A stretch of 64,000 nucleotides of DNA from the NCBI GenBank assembly GCA_965216725.1, contig CBDCGI010000022.1, forward strand, positions 1 to 64,000, given 5' to 3'. The notes beneath the pieces are model-generated. The model was not told the DNA's origin. It did no database searches and saw only the letters and a list, made by a program, of their open reading frames with translations. Numbering within the stretch: the stretch's first letter is position 1; each line of letters starts with the position of its first letter. Source of the stretch: JACZUI01 sp965216725 (GTDB taxonomy: Bacteria > Actinomycetota > Acidimicrobiia > Spongiisociales > ZC4RG35). Made by a program: the position numbers and the translations under genes. This document shows positions 31,031-38,725 of the stretch, in pieces.

Positions 31031-32413
31031 TCAGACCGGCTCGAATCGGGCGGTGAAATGGCGAAGCCACGGAGCCTGCTTGACAATCCGCAGCCCCCGC
31101 AGCTGAGCCGACGCTCGGGACACCCGGCCGATCACCTCTCCCACGTAGTCGATGTGAGATTGGGTATAGGTGCGGCGGGGCACCGCCAAGCGCACCAACT
31201 CCATTGGAGCGGGTGTCTCGGTCCCATCAGCGTTCACGCTCCCGAACATCACGGAGCCGATCTCCACCGCTCGCACCCCGCCTTCGAGGTACAGGGCACA
31301 TGCCAGCACCTGAGCCGGGTATTCGGACGGGGGTATATGAGAAAGCATCGTCCCCGCGTCGATATAGATGGCGTGACCGCCGGGTGGCTGGACGATCGGC
31401 ACTCCGTGACTTGTGATCAACTCTCCCAGATATGCGGTGGATCGCACCCGATAGCGGAGATAGTCCTCATCCAGTGCTTCCCAGAGACCTTGGGCCACGG
31501 CCTCCAGGTCATAACCAGCCATTCCCCCGTAGGTCGGGAATCCCTCGGTGAGGATCAGGAGATTCCGCGCCGCGATGGCCCTTTCCGGGTCGTTGAGGGC
31601 AAGAAAACCTCCGATGTTGGACATACCATCTTTCTTGGCCGACATGGTGGCTCCGTCGGCCAGCGCAAACATGCCTCTGGCGATATCCAGCGGAGACGAC
31701 CCGTCATACCCAGGCTCGCGGGTCTTGATGAACCAGGAGTTCTCGGCGAATCTGCACGCGTCGAGGAAGAAGGGGATGCTGTGCTTCGCGCATATCTCGC
31801 TGACCGCTTCCAGATTGGCCATCGATACCGGCTGGCCACCTCCCGAATTGTTGGTGATAGTCATCATCACCATCGGAATCCGCTCTCTGCCGACGCTGGC
31901 GATGGTGTCTTCGAGGGCGACGAGATTCATGTTCCCCTTGAAAGGATGGGTGGACTGGGGGTGGGTGCCTTCGGCGATCACCAGGTCACGCGCTTCGGCG
32001 CCCTGGTACTCGACGTTCGCCCGCGTGGTGTCGAAGTGGGTGTTGGAGGGAACGACATCGCCATCATTGACCATCACGGTGAACAAGATCTTCTCCGCGG
32101 CTCGACCCTGATGGGTGGGGATCACATGCTGAAAGCCGGTGATTGAGGACACGGTGTCCCGAAAACGCTGGTACGAGCGGCTCCCCGCGTACGACTCGTC
32201 CCCCATCATCATCCCTGCCCATTGGCGGGTCGACATGGCGCCAGTACCGGAATCGGTTAGGAGGTCGATTATCACCCGGCGGGCTGGGATCCCAAACAGG
32301 TTGTAACCGGCCTCACTCAGAGCCGAGGCACGCTCTTCCCGGGTAGGAAAGTCGATTGGTTCTACCGTGTGAATACGAAAGGGCTCGATGATGGTTAGCG
32401 ATTCGGTGCTCAT
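31031..32413 (-). CDS. tnaA: Tryptophanase / beta-eliminating lyase
   Basis: 460-residue PLP enzyme of the tryptophanase/tyrosine phenol-lyase family. The Schiff-base Lys is in ATMSAKKDGMSNIGGF, the substrate carboxylate Arg in VRLAVPRRTYTQSH, and PTHQGRAAEKILF and NNSGGGQPVSM are complete. The NIGGF and PRR segments look like tyrosine phenol-lyase, but GVRAVEIGSVM has the EIG of tryptophanases where tyrosine phenol-lyases have ERG, the Arg needed for the phenol ring. Indole plus pyruvate plus ammonia are therefore the likelier products. ATG 32413 overlaps the universal stress gene's stop by 4 bp. A tryptophanase is uncommon in actinobacteria. Confidence 0.88.
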   Translation of the reverse strand: MSTESLTIIEPFRIHTVEPIDFPTREERASALSEAGYNLFGIPARRVIIDLLTDSGTGAMSTRQWAGMMMGDESYAGSRSYQRFRDTVSSITGFQHVIPTHQGRAAEKILFTVMVNDGDVVPSNTHFDTTRANVEYQGAEARDLVIAEGTHPQSTHPFKGNMNLVALEDTIASVGRERIPMVMMTITNNSGGGQPVSMANLEAVSEICAKHSIPFFLDACRFAENSWFIKTREPGYDGSSPLDIARGMFALADGATMSAKKDGMSNIGGFLALNDPERAIAARNLLILTEGFPTYGGMAGYDLEAVAQGLWEALDEDYLRYRVRSTAYLGELITSHGVPIVQPPGGHAIYIDAGTMLSHIPPSEYPAQVLACALYLEGGVRAVEIGSVMFGSVNADGTETPAPMELVRLAVPRRTYTQSHIDYVGEVIGRVSRASAQLRGLRIVKQAPWLRHFTARFEPV

Positions 32414-32838
32414 CTGCTGTTCTTGGCCACCAGAACGTCGCACCCCGCTCGTTCGACGACACCTTTGCTGGTGGAGCCGAGAAGTGTCGATGCCAGTTTC
32501 CCGCGACCCCGGGTGCCGACCACCACGAGCTGCGCATCTTCCCGCTCGCAGTAGTCCACGATGGCGTCGGCGGGGTACCCCTCGAGGTCGACACGACTGA
32601 CATCACCGGACCCTGCCAACTCCGTTTCGACTTCGTCCCAGACTTGCTGTTGCTTCAAGGCGGCCAGATCGGTGGTGTTTACGCTCACTTCACCTGGTAG
32701 ATGCAGTATCGCCGGGGTGACGTCGCTGACGTAGAGGACATGAAGTGGTGCGTCGCGTCTGGCGGCCTCAACCACGGCAGCTTTCAGCGCCGTGGCGCTG
32801 TGGGCGCTTCCGTCGACTCCGACGACCACCGGTCTCAC
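32410..32838 (-). CDS. Universal stress protein (UspA family)
   Basis: 142 residues, single domain. Starts RPVVVGVDGSAHSATALKAA, and the ATP-binding motif G-2x-G-9x-G-S/T is present as GTRGRGKLASTLLGSTSKGV, so it should bind nucleotide. It starts with GTG after AAAGGAG (4-nt spacing) and is coupled to tnaA downstream by an ATGA overlap. An imperfect DosR-like box lies 59 bp upstream, which would fit control by hypoxia or redox stress, but no DosR-type regulator is in the window. Confidence 0.9.
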   Translation of the reverse strand: MRPVVVGVDGSAHSATALKAAVVEAARRDAPLHVLYVSDVTPAILHLPGEVSVNTTDLAALKQQQVWDEVETELAGSGDVSRVDLEGYPADAIVDYCEREDAQLVVVGTRGRGKLASTLLGSTSKGVVERAGCDVLVAKNSR

Positions 32839-32896
32839 GATGCTCCTTTACGGCAAGTGACGAGACCATGTTCTCCCTTGCCTCGAACCGACCCTA

Positions 32897-32910
32897 GGGC
32901 CTAAAGACTC
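32897..32910. promoter_or_regulatory. Weak DosR-like box upstream of the universal stress gene
   Basis: GGGCCTAAAGACTC matches 11 of 14 positions of the mycobacterial hypoxia box GGGACT(A/T)(A/T)AGTCCC. It lies in the divergent usp/RidA region, 59 bp before usp. Chance similarity cannot be excluded. Confidence 0.2.
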
Positions 32911-32941
32911 TCTTCGGATCCCAACCTGCTTTGCTAGCCCG

Positions 32942-33331
32942 ATGAGCGCCACCCAACGCCATCGTGACGGAACGGGCTGGGAGCAAGCGGCGGGATACAG
33001 CCGCGCCGTGCGTCACGGCAACCACATCATGGTGAGCGGAACCACGGCGACCGGTGACGACAACGTGGTCGTCGGCGCGGAAACTTACCAACAGACTCGT
33101 GTTGCCCTCGAAAGAGCGCTGGATGCGGTCTCCGAGCTAGGGGGTTCACGTGAAGATATCGCCCGGACCCGAGTCTTTCTCACTCCCGATGCCGACTGGA
33201 TCGAAGCCGCCAGGGCCCACGAAGAGATGCTCGGCGACCTGGCACCCGCCAACACCACTCTGTTCGTCAACTCTCTGGTGGGTGAGGGCTTCCTCGTCGA
33301 GGTCGAGGTGGAAGCAGTCATCGTCCCGTGA
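32942..33331 (+). CDS. RidA family (YjgF/UK114) deaminase
   Basis: 129-residue trimeric chorismate-mutase-like fold protein. AAGYSRAVRHGNHIMVSGTT at the start, AVSELGGSREDIARTRVFLT, and NTTLFVNSLVGEGFLVEVEV with the C-terminal Glu and the hydrophobic pocket are typical; RidA proteins hydrolyse enamine/imine intermediates, and some relatives are 2-aminomuconate deaminases. The Arg of the classical RidA active site (R105) is not obvious; N in NTTLFVNSLV replaces it, so it may belong to another Rid subgroup. It overlaps the LLM gene by 4 bp (GTGA). It sits in an aromatic-degradation neighbourhood. Confidence 0.85.
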   Translation: MSATQRHRDGTGWEQAAGYSRAVRHGNHIMVSGTTATGDDNVVVGAETYQQTRVALERALDAVSELGGSREDIARTRVFLTPDADWIEAARAHEEMLGDLAPANTTLFVNSLVGEGFLVEVEVEAVIVP

Positions 33332-34299
33332 AGCCCACGCTGTGCAGCATCAGGGTCAACAACGATGTCACTGCGTCCGGGTTTGCTGAGATCGCGGGGG
33401 CTGCTGAAGACTCCGGATTCGACCAGATCTGGGTCTCGAACGATCTGATGCGTCACTCGGCCCTGGCCTTGGTGCCTGCCGCGCTCGCGGCCACGTCCCG
33501 TATTCAGGTCGGCATCGGAGTGCTCAACCCTTACACGATCCATCCGTCCGAGATCGCCATGTACTACCGATCGCTCGCCGACCTTGCCGAAGGCCGGCTC
33601 CTCCTTGGTATTGGCGCCGGCGCCGCCGATTTCCTCAGTTGGGTTGGAGTTTCCCGCCGGCGGCCTCTGGCAACCACGGAGAGAGCAATAATCGAGTTGA
33701 GGCACCTCTTTGGTGATTCAACTGCAACTCCGTCGGGGTGGGATGGGGGTGCACCAGGACTGGTGGGCAGAGGGGGCCCACCGATCTACGTGGGTGCCAT
33801 GAGTCCCAAGATGCTGCAACTTGCCGGTCGGCTGGGCGATGGGGTGCTTCCCTTGCTCTTCCCACCGGAGAGATATGAAGAGGCTCGAGATCATGTCCTG
33901 GCTGGGTCCGATGGCAGGAACATCGATATCGCGGCGTGTGTCTGGTGCTCTGTGAGCGAGGACGCATCGTCTGCAGCGGCTGCTCTTGCCTCGCGGATCG
34001 CCTATTACGGACCGTCCTTCTCGCCCGAAGTGCTGGACGGTATCGGGCTCAAAGGCTCGGATCTGATGCCGGCAAGACGTGCCTTCATCGAAGGGCGTCG
34101 CGACGAGGCGAGGGCCCTCGTTCCGCGCTCCGCTTTGAGCCTGGGCCTGCACGGCGACGCTGCCGAGATCGTCGAGAGGTGTCAGCGACTGATCGAGATG
34201 GGGGCGGGTCACATCTCCTTCGGACCACCGCTTGGGCCGGAACCGAGAGCTGCGATTCGTATCCTCGGATCGAAAGTGGTCCCCGCGCTATCCGGTTAG
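33328..34299 (+). CDS. LLM-class (luciferase-like) flavin/F420-dependent oxidoreductase
   Basis: 323-residue TIM-barrel enzyme. It has DSGFDQIWVSNDLM, IQVGIGVLNPYTIHPSEIAM and GRLLLGIGAGAADFL, and PPIYVGAMSPKMLQLAGRLGDGVLPL, which match the F420-dependent methylene-H4MPT-reductase-like branch (MER/F420 LLM). These enzymes are common in Acidimicrobiia and mycobacteria and reduce or oxidise diverse substrates with F420H2; the substrate here is unknown. Coupled to RidA by a GTGA overlap. Convergent with the aldehyde dehydrogenase (4 bp overlap). Confidence 0.85.
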   Translation: MKPTLCSIRVNNDVTASGFAEIAGAAEDSGFDQIWVSNDLMRHSALALVPAALAATSRIQVGIGVLNPYTIHPSEIAMYYRSLADLAEGRLLLGIGAGAADFLSWVGVSRRRPLATTERAIIELRHLFGDSTATPSGWDGGAPGLVGRGGPPIYVGAMSPKMLQLAGRLGDGVLPLLFPPERYEEARDHVLAGSDGRNIDIAACVWCSVSEDASSAAAALASRIAYYGPSFSPEVLDGIGLKGSDLMPARRAFIEGRRDEARALVPRSALSLGLHGDAAEIVERCQRLIEMGAGHISFGPPLGPEPRAAIRILGSKVVPALSG

Positions 34300-35759
34300 C
34301 AGACGCTGCCCTCGCTGATTTGAAGTGTCTTCAGGTCGGAGTGGAAATCGAGGGCGTAGTCGCCACCTTCGCGGCCAATGCCTGAGATTCCGATGCCGCC
34401 GAACGGGGCAGTCAGGTCCCTGACCAAGAACGTATTGACCCAAACTGTGCCCGCCCTCACCGCTTCTCCCACACGGTTGGCCCGTTCCTCTGAACCTGTG
34501 TAGACAATCCCGGAGAGGCCGTACCGGGTGGAGTTCGCCATTGTTATCGCCTCCGCCTCGTCCTCGAATGTCTGGTAGGTGAGCACAGGCCCGAAGACTT
34601 CGCGTTGGACTATCTCGGAGTCGTTCGAGACCGGCTCGACAAGCGTCGGCTCGTACCAGAGCCCGTCTTCCTTCCATCTCTCGCCACCTCGTAGCACCGT
34701 GTCACCGTGGGCGCGAGCGCGGTCCACGAAGCCTTCGACCCGCTTCAGGTGATCGGGGTGGATCAGCGGCGACACGGTTGTTCGGGGATGCCGGCTATCT
34801 CCGAGCACGTGCTCATCGGTGAACTTGTGGAAGAGTTCGAGAAAGTCGCCGCCAACGGATTCTTCGACCAACAACCGAGTGCCGGCCAAACAGACCTGTC
34901 CGGCGTCGTCATATTGACCGGCAGCCTTCCGCGCAGCTGCCTCGAGATCGGCGTCGGCGAACACCATCAACGGGCCTTTCCCTCCAAGCTCGGCGGTGAA
35001 TGGGGTGATGTTCAGAGCTGCAGCCGTGCCGATGTGCCGTGCTGTCTCTGGGGAGCCGGTGAATGAGATGCGACGCACACGTCGATCCGAGACCAGCGCG
35101 GCTCCGACCTCTTCGCCCATCCCCTGAACGATGTTGAGCACCCCCGGAGGGAACTCGGCCTCGTCGGCGAGATCTGCGAGCAGGGAGGCTGAGAGGGGTG
35201 ACCATTCAGCCGGTTTCAAAACAACGGTGTTCCCTGCGGCAAGGGCAGGAGCGATCTTCCAAGTGGAGAGGATCCAAGGCGCGTTCCACGGCGTGATGAT
35301 CACGGCGGGCCCGGCAGGCATGCGTATGACCCGGTTCTCCGTTCCCTTCGACGACCACACCCGCCCCTCGTAGTTGGCGGCCAAATCGGCGTAGTTGCGA
35401 AAGTTCTCCGCTCCCCTGTGGACGACCCGAGCCTCGAGGCTTTCGATGAGCATCGCCATGTCGACGCATTCCGTGATCGCAATGTCCTGGACACGTTCGT
35501 CTATTAGGTCGGCGAGTCGGTGTAGATACTCGCCACGCTTGACGATGCCGAGGCCCGCCCAATCCTCGAATGCTTCGACAGCCGCCGTGACTGCCTGGTC
35601 TGCCGTCAGGGCGTTCCCTCTCGCCACATCCGCGAGCTTCCAGTCCCAATCCAGGGGAGAGCGGTCCTCGAACACTTGATCCGAGCCAACGCGGAGTCCT
35701 CCGATGTAATGGTCACCGGACACCGCGACGTCGGATATCTCGAATCGCTCAGATGGCAT
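34296..35759 (-). CDS. hpaE: Aldehyde dehydrogenase (CHMS dehydrogenase HpaE-like)
   Basis: 487-residue NAD-dependent aldehyde dehydrogenase. General base Glu is in FTAELGGKGPLMVF, catalytic Cys in DAGQVCLAGTRLLV, cofactor region in ITPWNAPWILSTWKIAPALA and SFTGSPETARHIG. Its position, divergent from a MarR regulator and next to an HpaD-type dioxygenase with the same operator, fits 5-carboxymethyl-2-hydroxymuconate semialdehyde dehydrogenase in homoprotocatechuate breakdown. 2-aminomuconate semialdehyde dehydrogenase is an alternative, given the nearby RidA gene. An operator lies 20 bp before its start. Confidence 0.85.
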   Translation of the reverse strand: MPSERFEISDVAVSGDHYIGGLRVGSDQVFEDRSPLDWDWKLADVARGNALTADQAVTAAVEAFEDWAGLGIVKRGEYLHRLADLIDERVQDIAITECVDMAMLIESLEARVVHRGAENFRNYADLAANYEGRVWSSKGTENRVIRMPAGPAVIITPWNAPWILSTWKIAPALAAGNTVVLKPAEWSPLSASLLADLADEAEFPPGVLNIVQGMGEEVGAALVSDRRVRRISFTGSPETARHIGTAAALNITPFTAELGGKGPLMVFADADLEAAARKAAGQYDDAGQVCLAGTRLLVEESVGGDFLELFHKFTDEHVLGDSRHPRTTVSPLIHPDHLKRVEGFVDRARAHGDTVLRGGERWKEDGLWYEPTLVEPVSNDSEIVQREVFGPVLTYQTFEDEAEAITMANSTRYGLSGIVYTGSEERANRVGEAVRAGTVWVNTFLVRDLTAPFGGIGISGIGREGGDYALDFHSDLKTLQISEGSVC

Positions 35760-35778
35760 GGACAGGTTTCGGCATGAG

Positions 35779-35798
35779 ATCGTTAGGCACCTAAGGAT
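35779..35798. promoter_or_regulatory. MarR/HpaR operator 1
   Basis: ATCGTTAGG-CA-CCTAAGGAT: 9-bp arms with one mismatch around a 2-bp centre, between the divergent aldehyde dehydrogenase and marR genes, 8 bp before marR. The core TTAGG-N2-CCTAA recurs before hpaD. Confidence 0.7.
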
Positions 35799-35806
35799 AA
35801 GCTGCT

Positions 35807-36364
35807 GTGTGGAGAATCATGCCCGGTCCGTTACATCACCATGACCCTGCCGCCGTCCTCGACGCTGAACGCGAGATTCGCTCGGCCCTCGGGGACAGGC
35901 CTCTCGACTTCGACTCGCTGCTTGCCGTGTCCAACATCTATCGCGCTGCCAACGCTGTCCGGAATCGGATGGAGCGTGAGGTGTTGGCATCATCCGGTCT
36001 CAGCTGGGGAGGATTCACCATTCTCTTCGTGCTCTGGGTGTGGGGCGATCGGGAGACGAGTCAGTTGGCGACCGACGCAGGTCTGGCGAAGGGCACCCTG
36101 TCGGGGATGCTGGGCACGCTGGAGAGGAACGGCCTTCTCACTCGGGAAAGGCTTGCCGAAGACGGCCGCCGGGTCTTGGTGCGGCTCACCTCGACAGGCA
36201 ACGATCTCATCGAGGATGTTTTCCCCGACTTCAACCGTCACGAGGCCATTTTCACTTCACGGCTCAGTGCCGAAGAGAAGCTCGAACTTGCCAGATTGCT
36301 GCGATTGATCACCGCCACCGCGGACGATCTCGCCCTCGTGGCAGGCGACGATCCCTCCAGATAG
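35807..36364 (+). CDS. hpaR: MarR-family regulator (HpaR-like)
   Basis: 185-residue winged-helix protein. The core is LAVSNIYRAANAVRNRMERE, LASSGLSWGGFTILFVLWVW, recognition region LATDAGLAKGTLSGMLGTLERNGLLTRERL and the wing AEDGRRVLVRLTSTGNDLI. MarR proteins usually repress neighbouring catabolic genes and are released by the aromatic substrate. Operators of identical core sit just before its own start and before hpaD, so it probably controls itself, the aldehyde dehydrogenase and the dioxygenase. GTG 35807 is used; ATG 35819 is an alternative. Confidence 0.88.
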   Translation: MWRIMPGPLHHHDPAAVLDAEREIRSALGDRPLDFDSLLAVSNIYRAANAVRNRMEREVLASSGLSWGGFTILFVLWVWGDRETSQLATDAGLAKGTLSGMLGTLERNGLLTRERLAEDGRRVLVRLTSTGNDLIEDVFPDFNRHEAIFTSRLSAEEKLELARLLRLITATADDLALVAGDDPSR

Positions 36365-36368
36365 AGTC

Positions 36369-36386
36369 TCGTTAGGTCCCTAACGA
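36369..36386. promoter_or_regulatory. MarR/HpaR operator 2
   Basis: TCGTTAGG-TC-CCTAACGA: perfect 8-bp arms with a 2-bp centre, 4 bp after the marR stop and 17 bp before the hpaD start. Same core as operator 1. Confidence 0.75.
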
Positions 36387-36403
36387 TTCTGTGAGGTGAA
36401 GAA

Positions 36404-37279
36404 ATGGGTGAAGTAGTCGGCGCCGGGCTCATCAGTCACGCTCCAACCATCATGTTCGACGAGGCAACGAGGCGCGAGCTCAACGACGGAAAAGAGATCA
36501 GCCTGGTCCCAGGTCTTGTTCGTCTCAAAGACGAAGTTCTGTCCCAGCTCGGGGCGGACACCATGGTCATCGTTGATTCACACTGGTTCACGACCGTTGA
36601 GCATGTCTTGTCGGCACACGATCGGCGATCGGGACGTTTCACATCTTCTGAGCTGCCTCGGGGCATGGCGGGCATCGCCTACGACTATCCGGGTGATGCG
36701 GACCTGGCGTTCCTCGCTGCCGATCTCGGCCAGGAACTGGGAACACCCACCCACGCCTCGAACGACCCCTATCTGGAGGTCTACTACGCAACGATCAACC
36801 TCGTCCACTATCTGCGGAGTCAAGAGCGAATCGTCTCGATATCCGTTGTGCAAACCGGAGAGCCGGACGATTTCCTCACGATGGGCGAGGCGTTGGGAGA
36901 AGCAGTGGGCAGGCTCGACCGGCGGGTCGTGGTTCTGGCCTCAGGAGGCATGAGCCACACCTTCTGGCCGCTGAAGCAGATTCCGAAACATGAAGCCTCT
37001 GATCCGGTGCACATCATCACCCCTGAGGCCCGGGCGGCGGACGAAGAGCGCCTCGCTTGGATGAAACAGGGCGATCATGCCCGGATCGTCGACACCATGG
37101 ACGATTACTTCGAGCACGCTCCCGAGGGCAATTTCGGGCACTATCTGATGATGTTGGGCGCCATCGGAGGCCGTGACTGTGTCGCCAGGGGCGAGATGTT
37201 CTCCGACTATGAGAACGCGACTGGCACCGGGCAGGTGCACGTGTGGTTTGACAAGCCCGCGGACGGGTGGACCGGCTGA
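36404..37279 (+). CDS. hpaD: Extradiol (LigB-type) 3,4-dihydroxyphenylacetate 2,3-dioxygenase
   Basis: 291-residue class III ring-cleavage dioxygenase. The metal and acid/base residues lie in AGLISHAPT (H12), IVDSHWFTT, VVVLASGGMSHTFWP, and GNFGHYLMMLGAIGG; ATGTGQVHVWF is the conserved end. The order DSHWF, FTSSELP, VSISVV, ASGGMSH and TGTGQV matches HpaD of the 4-hydroxyphenylacetate pathway closely. It opens the ring of homoprotocatechuate to a semialdehyde, the substrate of the divergent HpaE-like enzyme. GAGGTG lies 8 nt before ATG. The operator directly upstream indicates MarR control. Confidence 0.85.
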   Translation: MGEVVGAGLISHAPTIMFDEATRRELNDGKEISLVPGLVRLKDEVLSQLGADTMVIVDSHWFTTVEHVLSAHDRRSGRFTSSELPRGMAGIAYDYPGDADLAFLAADLGQELGTPTHASNDPYLEVYYATINLVHYLRSQERIVSISVVQTGEPDDFLTMGEALGEAVGRLDRRVVVLASGGMSHTFWPLKQIPKHEASDPVHIITPEARAADEERLAWMKQGDHARIVDTMDDYFEHAPEGNFGHYLMMLGAIGGRDCVARGEMFSDYENATGTGQVHVWFDKPADGWTG

Positions 37280-37315
37280 CACCAATCTGGCCGTGAGTCG
37301 TGGCACACTGCACTA

Positions 37316-38725
37316 GTGCTCGACAGTTCTGAGTCGCACAACCCATCCGACTCGCTGCGGTTGCTGGCCGACCGTCTCGACTCTCTCCGTCTGCCGTCCG
37401 GTGGCCCCTACGACGGGATCGGTCGGACCCGGCTTCGCGTGGTCAACACCCTCATCAACTACCTCGAGCCGAGGCAGATGTCAACGCTCAGGCCCCTGAC
37501 GGTCGTTTTCGTGGGTCCCACAGGTGCGGGCAAATCGACTTTGCTGAACAGTGTCGTGGGTCAGGACCTGTCCGCGACCGGAGTCCTCCGGCCCACAACG
37601 CACGCACCACACGTCTATGTCAATGAAATGATCGCCGAAACCTTCGACTCCATTGCAGGTGTCGATTGTGAGGTGGTTCCGGGCCGGGCTCCAGTGTTGA
37701 GATCAATGACGATGGTCGATACGCCCGACCTCGACTCGACGAGCCTCGATCATCGGCTGATGGCCGAGAGTCTCATCGATGTCGCGGACGTCGTTGTGTT
37801 TGTCAGCAGCGCCTTGAGGTATTCGGACATGGTCCCGTGGGAGGTTCTGAGAAGGGCCCAGTCGAGAGGAGCGCCGATCGTATGTGTCCTCAACAGAGTT
37901 CGCTTTACCTCTGACGGCGCTCTCAACGACTTTTCCCGGCGTCTGGCCGACCAGGACATCGATGGCGACGTTGTCTCGGTTAGCGAGCATCACATATCCG
38001 GTGGAGAGCGGGTTCCACCGGGCTCGATCCGGGGTCTCAGACAACGGCTGGTGGAGGTGGTGGAGGATCATCACCGCGATCAAACGGCGATCTTCAATCG
38101 AGTTCTGAGGTCCGCCCTTGACGATGCGTCGGTGGTCATCGAGGCAGCAGCTGTCCACGCAGCCGAGGCCAGTCGAGAGTTGGTCTTCCTGTCTCCTCCC
38201 TATCTCGTCGGCTTCGAGCCCGGGGACCTGCCCGTCTTCGAACTTCTCGCCAGGGCATCCCGATCACGACGTCGCGGGTTGAGGAAGGCCAAGCGACTGG
38301 CCCGTGACCGGAGACTCATGGGGCACCTGCGATCACGACTCATCGAGGCCGTCCGTTTCGAGGTGGGCAGTCGGGCGATCGAACACGACAGATTCTTCGT
38401 GCCGGGGGAGTGGGATGCCGAGGTGTCCAGATGGGTGGAGACGCTCGACGTCTTTGATTGGTCTGACAAGAGGACCTGGCCATTGCTGTCGCTGTTGGTC
38501 CGAGTCAGTGCGGCCTCTGGCGAGACGTGGCCCACCGAGATCGTCGACGCCCTGGCTCCGGACTCCAGCTTCGCTGGTGTGGTTGCCAGATCGAGAGATG
38601 ACCTGAAGAAGATCGTCGATCGGAGGCTCAATCCGGGTATCGAGCAAGCACCGTCAGTGGAAACTGCAGAAGCCGCTCGTATTGCACTCAACGAGGTGGT
38701 GAGCGCAGTCTCAGCCGATGCGTGA
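37316..38725 (+). CDS. Dynamin-like GTPase, first of a pair
   Basis: 469-residue P-loop GTPase. G1 is GPTGAGKST (residues 67-75), switch I region has TGVLRPTTHAPH with the Thr, G3 is MVDTPDLDS, and the place of G4 reads LNRVRF rather than N/TKxD, so guanine recognition may be altered. A long, mostly helical C-terminal half with basic clusters (SRSRRRGLRKAKRLARD) follows, with a short hydrophobic stretch LVFLSPPYLVGF. It overlaps a second GTPase gene by 8 bp. Such paired GTPases recall DynA/DynB and IniA/IniC, which remodel membranes. The start GTG 37316 lacks an SD. Membrane function is an inference from the pairing and the MscS gene downstream. Confidence 0.8.
   Translation: MLDSSESHNPSDSLRLLADRLDSLRLPSGGPYDGIGRTRLRVVNTLINYLEPRQMSTLRPLTVVFVGPTGAGKSTLLNSVVGQDLSATGVLRPTTHAPHVYVNEMIAETFDSIAGVDCEVVPGRAPVLRSMTMVDTPDLDSTSLDHRLMAESLIDVADVVVFVSSALRYSDMVPWEVLRRAQSRGAPIVCVLNRVRFTSDGALNDFSRRLADQDIDGDVVSVSEHHISGGERVPPGSIRGLRQRLVEVVEDHHRDQTAIFNRVLRSALDDASVVIEAAAVHAAEASRELVFLSPPYLVGFEPGDLPVFELLARASRSRRRGLRKAKRLARDRRLMGHLRSRLIEAVRFEVGSRAIEHDRFFVPGEWDAEVSRWVETLDVFDWSDKRTWPLLSLLVRVSAASGETWPTEIVDALAPDSSFAGVVARSRDDLKKIVDRRLNPGIEQAPSVETAEAARIALNEVVSAVSADA

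Noticed and set aside
31058..32146. 362-codon open frame opposite tryptophanase
   Set aside because: Antisense shadow; the tryptophanase frame has all PLP and substrate motifs.
31031..32413. Tyrosine phenol-lyase as the name for this gene
   Set aside because: The PRR and NIGGF segments are similar, but the EIG segment lacks the phenol-specific Arg, so tryptophanase fits better.
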